A DNA stretch of 64,000 nt, from positions 2,207,978-2,271,977 of the forward strand of contig NZ_CH672413.1 of assembly GCF_000152705.1 (NCBI RefSeq). The letters run 5' to 3'. The stretch is from Janibacter sp. HTCC2649. Its GTDB lineage: Bacteria > Actinomycetota > Actinomycetes > Actinomycetales > Dermatophilaceae. Below are positions 59,114-64,000 of the stretch, piece after piece. The notes beneath the pieces were generated by a model, which was not told the DNA's origin, ran no database searches, and saw only the letters and a program-made list of their open reading frames with translations. Positions within the stretch are counted from its first letter, which is position 1, and each line of letters begins with the position of its first letter. A program made the position numbers and the translations under genes.

Positions 59114-61579
59114 ATGACCGGGATCTCCCCTGAACGAGCGCGACCGCCCCATCCAGATGGGGTGCGGTCCCTCGATGAGCTCGCAGAGCGGCTGCAGGAG
59201 CTCCGGATCTGGTCAGGCCTGTCCTATCGCGCCCTGCATCGCGAGGTGGTCCGGGGGCGACGCGACCGTCGGATCGCCGAGACTCCCGCATTCGACACGG
59301 TTCACCGATGCCTCCAGCCCGGACGCAAGCGCGTCGACACGGAGCTGGTGGTCGACGTGGCGGCCGCCCTGCTCGGCAACAGAGACCTCGCCGCCCCATG
59401 GCGACAGGCCTGCCAAACCGTCGCGCAGGCAACGATGGGATCAACCCTCGTGGCGGTGACCGACACCATCCCGGTCGAGGAGATCGATTTCGTCGGTCGC
59501 GAAACCGAACTTGCCACGATCCTTGCCGCAGCCGGTGACCCCGGGTGTGTGGTGGCGATCGTGGGCATGGGCGGCATGGGCAAGACGCGGCTGGCCGTGC
59601 ACTCCGCCCACCGCCTGGCCGGGCCGGACCAACGGGTCGGCGTCACCCTGTTCGTGGACCTCAGGGGCTACGACTCCGAGCGCCCACCGGCTGACCCGGG
59701 CGCCGTACTGAACGGGTTCCTGCGCCTGTTGGGTGTGCCAGCAGACCGACTCGCGCTGCTGGATGTCGATGCACGCCAAGCCCTTTTCCGAGAGCGCCTG
59801 GCCGGGCGGACTGCCGTTCTCGTCCTGGACAACGCGTCTTCGGGTGAGCAGGTGCTGCCCCTGCTCGCAGCGCGGGACTCCTGCCGCGTCATCGTCACCT
59901 CGCGGCACACGCTGAAGGGAGTCCACGCGACCGAGATCCAGCTCGACGCGTTCGACCCTGGGGATGCCGCGGAAGCCCTGCGTCGCGCTGCGAGCCCGGT
60001 GGCGGTGGACGGCAACAGCGCAGAGGTCCGGACGATCGTCGAGCTGGTCGGGGGGCACCCGTTGGCCATCTCACTCGTCGGGGCCCGAGTGCGTGCGACA
60101 CCGGGGTGGACGCTCGCGGACCACGCGGTGCGGCTGGCGGAGGCGCGGCGGGCGGGGCGCCTGGACGCTGGTGTCGATGTTGCACTTGGCCTCTCCTACG
60201 ACCGACTGGGGTCCACGACCAAACGCATGCTCAGGCTCATGGCCCTCCACCCGGGTCAGGACCTGGACCGCTACGCAGCGGCAGCCCTTCTTGGGTCCTC
60301 CCTCGCCGTCACCGAGGTGGCACTGCGTGAGCTCGTGGACGCAAGTCTCATCCGGCGATCGGAACTGGCGCGCTTCAGCCTTCACGACCTGGTTCGGATC
60401 TTTGCGACGCACCGCTCGCATGACGAGGAAGCGGCCTCGGCCCGTCGAGCCGCGATGACTCGACTCCTCAACTTCCACGACGCGGTGACGACGCAGGCTG
60501 CACCGCTCGTCAGTCCGCAGGTGACGTTTGTCGTCCCCGACCCTCCTGGGGTGTCGGACTCGCCAGCACCTGAGATCAGGGACCGGTCCGCGGCCCAGGG
60601 GTGGCTGGACTCGGAGTGGCGCAACCTCGTGACGGCGGCACTCGTCCTGGGTGTGACCGCGCAACCGCAGCACGTCGTGCGACTGTCCGCCCACCTGCAG
60701 CGTCACCTCGAGGTCGGCGGACACCTGCCTGAGGCCGAGGCCCTCCACACAGCTGCTGCCGCGATCGCGCAGGGAGCACCCCGGGCGCAGGCGCTGACTG
60801 CCATGGCCACCGTCTGCTTCCCCCTCGGCAGGCACCGCGCCGCAGAGAAACACCTGCGCGAGGCGCTGGCGATCTATCGGCGGTGGGACAACACGCAGGG
60901 GGAATGCAAGACGCTGAACAACCTGGGCCTGGTGCACCAGCAAACGGGTGATCACAAGGAGGCCCGTCGGCATTTCGAGGCGGCCCTGAGACTGGCTCCC
61001 AACGCCTTGCTGAAGAGCTTTCCGCTGGCGAACCTCGCGAAGCTGTCCGCGCGACTCGGTCAGCACGATCAGGCACTCGCTTTTGCGCGCCGGGCCCTCG
61101 CCGAGGCCAAAACCATCGATGACCCCACCCGGGTGGCACAGGGCCTGTTCACCGTGGGTGACCAACTGCGGCTGATGGGTCGCCTCGAGGAGGCCAGCGC
61201 CGCGCTGGGGCAGTCACTCGCACTCGCACGAGAGTCCCACTTCCCCTACTGCGAGGCCTTTGCCCTCAATGCCCTGGGCCTGATCCGGCTGGAGCTGGGC
61301 GAACCACGAGCGGCCGAGACACTGCAGATCGAGGCTTTGGACGTCGCGCGAGAGTTCGGAATCAGTGCCGTCGAGACCGTGATCCTCACCGCGCTGGGTA
61401 GCACACTGGAACATTTGGGGCGACCCGAAGAGGCGCTTGTCCACTACGAGGCGGCCCTGAAGCTCGCATCGGCCAACGGTGACCACCACCAACAAGGGCT
61501 GGCCGAAGACGGCATACGCAAGACAGGAGCCGCCCACCGGTCAGGCGTTGGCCACACCCGGCCGAGCCCCTCGACGTGA
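59114..61579 (+). CDS. HTH-NB-ARC-TPR (STAND) regulator at the RiPP locus
   Basis: 821 residues from ATG 59114. Residues about 15-75 form a helix-turn-helix (ELAERLQELRIWSGLSYRAL, TPAFDTVHRCL). An NB-ARC ATPase follows: Walker A GMGGMGKTRL (151-160), Walker B VLVLDN (235-240), GxP-type GGHPLAISL and the winged-helix region GLSYDRLGSTTKRMLRLMALHPG. Six or more TPRs fill about 545-800 (e.g. LNNLGLVHQQTGDHKEARRHFEAAL). This domain order is typical of AfsR/GutR-type pathway regulators in actinobacteria. Next gene starts 117 bases downstream, so it probably controls the peptide cluster; an antiphage NLR is a weaker alternative. Confidence 0.85.
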   Translation: MTGISPERARPPHPDGVRSLDELAERLQELRIWSGLSYRALHREVVRGRRDRRIAETPAFDTVHRCLQPGRKRVDTELVVDVAAALLGNRDLAAPWRQACQTVAQATMGSTLVAVTDTIPVEEIDFVGRETELATILAAAGDPGCVVAIVGMGGMGKTRLAVHSAHRLAGPDQRVGVTLFVDLRGYDSERPPADPGAVLNGFLRLLGVPADRLALLDVDARQALFRERLAGRTAVLVLDNASSGEQVLPLLAARDSCRVIVTSRHTLKGVHATEIQLDAFDPGDAAEALRRAASPVAVDGNSAEVRTIVELVGGHPLAISLVGARVRATPGWTLADHAVRLAEARRAGRLDAGVDVALGLSYDRLGSTTKRMLRLMALHPGQDLDRYAAAALLGSSLAVTEVALRELVDASLIRRSELARFSLHDLVRIFATHRSHDEEAASARRAAMTRLLNFHDAVTTQAAPLVSPQVTFVVPDPPGVSDSPAPEIRDRSAAQGWLDSEWRNLVTAALVLGVTAQPQHVVRLSAHLQRHLEVGGHLPEAEALHTAAAAIAQGAPRAQALTAMATVCFPLGRHRAAEKHLREALAIYRRWDNTQGECKTLNNLGLVHQQTGDHKEARRHFEAALRLAPNALLKSFPLANLAKLSARLGQHDQALAFARRALAEAKTIDDPTRVAQGLFTVGDQLRLMGRLEEASAALGQSLALARESHFPYCEAFALNALGLIRLELGEPRAAETLQIEALDVAREFGISAVETVILTALGSTLEHLGRPEEALVHYEAALKLASANGDHHQQGLAEDGIRKTGAAHRSGVGHTRPSPST

Positions 61580-61695
61580 GCCGGCCGACGGCACCTTTCT
61601 GGCGCTCGCGACTTTGACCGACATTGACCGGAAACGCGAGCTGACGCGAGCCCGGCTCCCAGAGTAGGTCCTCCGACATCCGCACTGGAGGGCAC

Positions 61696-62934
61696 GTGAA
61701 ACCGCAGCTGAACGGCCTCGCCGACCACGGTGGAGATCCACTCCGACCACGGTTGAAGGACGTCGTATGGGGGCGATCCACGGATGCGGAACTCATCGTG
61801 GTCTACGACCAACGTGAACCCCTGGTGGTCAGCGACCCGGATGGAACGATCGAGCGATTCCTCGAGCTCCTCCAAGAGGGTTCGAGGAGTGTGCCCGAGC
61901 TGAGCCACGCCATGTCCAGCACGGGCGAGCCAGTCACCGTCGCGGACGTGTGGTCCGTGCTCGAGGTGCTTGATGCACACGGCCTGGTGGTGGACGGCTC
62001 ACGGTTGGGCAGGTACGACGGCGAGCTCGCTGATCGACACTTCTCCAACCTGGCGTTCTTCGAGACGTTTGCCTCGCTGGCTGCGTCCCAGGAGGACCTG
62101 GTGGACCGCGTCCGCAGTTCCCATGTGCTGGTGCTGGGAACCGGAGGCCTGAACTCGACCACGATTCCGCACCTTGCCGGCGCGGGCGTGGGTCGCCTCA
62201 CGGTGGCGGACAGGGATGTCGTGGAGGCCAAGAACTTCGCCCGCCAGTACCTCTACGCGTGGGAGCAGATCGGCCGCCCCAAGGTGGAGGAAGCGGCCCG
62301 GTGGATCCGCCGGTTCGACCCCACCATCGAGGTCGAAGCCCGCCACCTCGATGTGACGGGCACGGCCAGCGTCGCGGCCTTGTTGGACGAGCTCTCCCCA
62401 GACCTGGTGATGTCGGGCATCGACACTCCTCGGGAGGTCGACCTGTGGGTCAACGACGCCTGCATGGCCAGGGGAGTGCCGCTGGTGCGAGGCGGCATGG
62501 GCATCTCCACGGCGGGAGTCTGGTCCGTGTGGCCCGATCACAGCCCGTGTCGCCGCTGCCTTGCCATGCAGGCCGACGCCGTGAACGCCTCGGCGGCCGA
62601 GGGGGCCGCCGAGGTGACAACGCGCGATGACGTGCATGCGCTCGCTGCCCAGCGAATCAGTGAGGGACGAACGCGGGTCAACCGCGGGATCGGTCCGATT
62701 GCGGGGTTGATCGGCAGCTTCGCCGCGTTCGAGGTCCTGCGCTACCTCACGGGCTACGAGGAGCCGCAGTATGCCGGTCGGCTCCTCAACATCGACCTCA
62801 AGAACGGGTGCGCCACCACGGTTCGACCGTGGGAGAAGGTGCCGACGTGCGCTGCCTGCCTTGGCCGGCAGTCCTCCCCTGAGGAACCAGTGGGCCGTGA
62901 ACGAGTGCTGGCCCACTCCACTGCTTCCGGGTGA
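61696..62934 (+). CDS. RRE-like domain fused to ThiF/E1-like adenylating enzyme
   Basis: 412 residues from GTG 61696, after a GGAGG site. The N-terminal 100 residues (ELIVVYDQREPLVVSDPDG, VPELSHAMSS, VADVWSVLEVLDAHGLVVDG) look like a PqqD-type RiPP recognition element. The E1-like domain has LGTGGL (147-152), the Asp/Asn/Arg/Gln set VADRDVVEAKNFARQ (170-184), K196 and four zinc cysteines, C285/C288 and C385/C388. It would bind a peptide, adenylate a carboxylate and allow amide, thioester or ring formation, as MccB and PaaA do. The peptide gene at 62981 is the obvious substrate. Final 22 residues are unconserved. Confidence 0.85.
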   Translation: MKPQLNGLADHGGDPLRPRLKDVVWGRSTDAELIVVYDQREPLVVSDPDGTIERFLELLQEGSRSVPELSHAMSSTGEPVTVADVWSVLEVLDAHGLVVDGSRLGRYDGELADRHFSNLAFFETFASLAASQEDLVDRVRSSHVLVLGTGGLNSTTIPHLAGAGVGRLTVADRDVVEAKNFARQYLYAWEQIGRPKVEEAARWIRRFDPTIEVEARHLDVTGTASVAALLDELSPDLVMSGIDTPREVDLWVNDACMARGVPLVRGGMGISTAGVWSVWPDHSPCRRCLAMQADAVNASAAEGAAEVTTRDDVHALAAQRISEGRTRVNRGIGPIAGLIGSFAAFEVLRYLTGYEEPQYAGRLLNIDLKNGCATTVRPWEKVPTCAACLGRQSSPEEPVGRERVLAHSTASG

Positions 62935-62980
62935 CACACCCGTGAGGACGTTCGTATCCAACACGAAGGGAGGTGCCCTC

Positions 62981-63049
62981 ATGAAGCTCGAGATCCGCAA
63001 GGTTGAGAACACGCGTCTGACCTACTTCATCCCCGACTACGACAGCTGA
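62981..63049 (+). CDS. 22-residue candidate RiPP precursor peptide
   Basis: ATG 62981 follows AAGGGAGGTG at a 6-base spacing, the best ribosome-binding site of the locus. The peptide has a charged half beginning MKLEIRKVEN, then TRLT and an aromatic/acidic end YFIPDYDS. It lies 46 bases after the ThiF-like gene and is followed by a hairpin. Short length, gap placement and strong translation signal fit a precursor whose C-terminal YFIPDYDS could be the core. No similarity to a known RiPP family was recognised, and the peptide is too short for a homology call. Confidence 0.6.
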   Translation: MKLEIRKVENTRLTYFIPDYDS

Positions 63050-63103
63050 CCACGTCGTGCGGCCCCCGAGGACCACTCAGGGGTCCACAGATCAGCTGAA
63101 GTC

Positions 63104-63143
63104 CTGTCTTGGGAGGTGGATTCCATTCCGCCTCCCAAGACAG
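63104..63143. terminator. Attenuator-like hairpin between peptide and protease genes
   Basis: Perfect 13-bp arms CTGTCTTGGGAGG/CCTCCCAAGACAG with a 14-base loop, 55 bases past the peptide stop and 17 bases before the protease start. Would give more peptide message than enzyme message, as in many peptide operons. The 3' arm is also close to the protease ribosome-binding site (AGGAAGG). Confidence 0.75.
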
Positions 63144-63160
63144 ACTCAGGAAGGCACACG

Positions 63161-64000
63161 ATGGCGATCGACAGCGCCAGCACACAACCCGACACCACGG
63201 TCCCGTCCCTGGACCAGCTCCGCCCAGGACTGTCCCGGGTCGTGGTGGCTGAGGACGGCGACTCGTCCATCGTCGGACGTCCTGACCTCAATCTCTTCCT
63301 CGCCGTGCCCCTGGCCGGTGGCGCGTTCGTCACTGCGCTCCAGGAGACGGGCTCCATTGAGCTCGCCACGACGCGCGCGGAGGAGGTGGCCGACGCGCCC
63401 GTTGACGGAATCGACTTCCTCAGGGGCCTCGTCGAGACCGGCCTCTTCGACGACGCCGCGTCAGAACTCGCTGTCGCTGGGGGCGGCGAGGCACGACGTG
63501 AAACCAAGTGGCTCGAGGGCGTTTCGCAACCTGTCGCCAAACGCTTCTTCGGACGAGCCGCCTGGTCGCTGTACGCCGCGGCGGCACTCGGCGCCACCGT
63601 CCTCATGGTCCTCGTCCCTGACCTTCGGCCGCACTCCAGCAATGTGTGGTTCCTGGAGGACAAGGCCCTCTCCAGCCTGGTCCTGGTGGCACTGGCACTC
63701 GGCCTGACTGCCGTGCACGAGGCCTGGCACTGGCTGGCCGGCCGAGCCGCGGGAGTGCCAGCGGTGTTTCGCGTGAGTCGCCGTGGCGCCTTCCTGGTGT
63801 TCGAGACCGACGTGAGCCAGCTGGTGACCATCCCCCGAAGCCAGCGTTCCGGCGTCTACCTCGCTGGCATGGCCGTGGACAGCCTGAACCTGTTCCTGAC
63901 CCTGGCTCTTCAATGGGCTGCGCTGAGCCACGGGGGACCCTTTGCGACGGGCCTGGCCGGCCTCCTGGGCGCCATCGCCTTCGCCCTGGTCGTGGGCATC
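63161..64000 (+). CDS. Membrane M50-type metalloprotease (5' part)
   Basis: 280 codons, open at the window end. ATG 63161 follows AGGAAGG. N-terminal 110 residues have a PqqD-like feel (LNLFLAVPLAGGAFVTALQETG, IDFLRGLVETGLFDD). Hydrophobic helices follow (AAWSLYAAAALGATVLMVLV; ALSSLVLVALALGLTAV). The zinc motif HEAWH (186-190) sits at the end of a helix, with GRAAGVPAVFRVSRRGAFLVFETDVS after it and a possible third ligand D240 in AGMAVDSLNLF. This matches membrane zinc proteases of peptide-maturation operons, which remove leaders or process and export products. The rest of the gene and cluster is outside the window. Confidence 0.8.
   Translation, partial: MAIDSASTQPDTTVPSLDQLRPGLSRVVVAEDGDSSIVGRPDLNLFLAVPLAGGAFVTALQETGSIELATTRAEEVADAPVDGIDFLRGLVETGLFDDAASELAVAGGGEARRETKWLEGVSQPVAKRFFGRAAWSLYAAAALGATVLMVLVPDLRPHSSNVWFLEDKALSSLVLVALALGLTAVHEAWHWLAGRAAGVPAVFRVSRRGAFLVFETDVSQLVTIPRSQRSGVYLAGMAVDSLNLFLTLALQWAALSHGGPFATGLAGLLGAIAFALVVGI

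Noticed and set aside
59114-61579. NLR-type antiphage (Avs-like) protein
   Set aside because: An N-terminal helix-turn-helix and no effector nuclease or protease domain point to a transcriptional regulator; context is a biosynthetic locus.
61696-63049. Direct microcin C7-type cluster (MccA/MccB)
   Set aside because: The enzyme is E1-like as MccB is, but microcin C precursors end in Asn and this peptide ends in Ser after Asp; no MccE/MccF-like genes are seen in the window.

Overview
The window is a high-GC (about 70% by eye) chromosomal segment of an actinobacterium. Codon choice, leaderless or ATGA-overlapping genes, Tat-exported proteins, a REP13E12-type HNH gene and a proton-translocating transhydrogenase all fit. 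The style (a very frequent GTATGCCG/CGGCATAC octamer, a DUF559 gene beside palindromes, an acidic sunset-domain protein) suggests Intrasporangiaceae-like Micrococcales, but this is inference and no rRNA or tRNA gene is present to settle it. No stretch longer than about 300 bases lacks a gene, regulatory palindrome or hairpin.

Layout. 0-3 kb: a persulfide module (CstR-like repressor with two operators, MBL-rhodanese persulfide dioxygenase, Cys-rich small protein, TauE-type exporter). 3-5 kb: metal efflux operon (ArsR repressor with an operator over its start codon, then two cation transporters). 5-10 kb: housekeeping (TPR-like protein, DedA, TadA, Upp, a small membrane protein plus PH-domain protein, amino-acid permease). 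10-11.2 kb: a DUF559 nuclease-like gene bracketed by two near-identical 60-bp perfect hairpins. 11.2-22 kb: PntAB, membrane and acidic repeat proteins, acyl-CoA synthetase, universal stress protein, GH3 hexosaminidase-like protein. 22-39 kb: ArsR-SRPBCC pair, a dead NUDIX gene, PIG-L deacetylase, AlaA-like aminotransferase, CrcB pair, HNH endonuclease, subtilase, acyl-CoA dehydrogenase pair, dimethylargininase-like enzyme, isolated acyltransferase, SDR and aldo-keto reductase.

39.2-41.6 kb: an Asp23/AmaP-type envelope stress cluster in which CsbD is intact but the five neighbouring genes are each frameshifted or truncated. 41.6-57.6 kb: a complete uptake-and-catabolism locus for an unknown carbohydrate: ABC permeases and binding lipoprotein (no ATPase), Gfo/Idh oxidoreductase, DUF993 aldolase-like protein, two TIM-barrel isomerases, SIS protein, hydroxyacid dehydrogenase, glycerate kinase, a DeoR/LacI chimeric repressor and two paralogous Tat-exported beta-propeller proteins. 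Similar AGTGATATC-type sites lie before the transporter, the regulator and the second propeller.

57.8-59 kb: a secreted protein divergent from an HxlR regulator. 59.1-64 kb (running off the end): what looks like a RiPP biosynthetic locus: HTH-NB-ARC-TPR regulator, RRE-like plus E1/ThiF-like adenylating enzyme, a 22-residue peptide gene with a strong ribosome-binding site, an attenuator-like hairpin, and a membrane M50 metalloprotease with a HEAWH motif. This last locus is the best candidate for an undescribed system.
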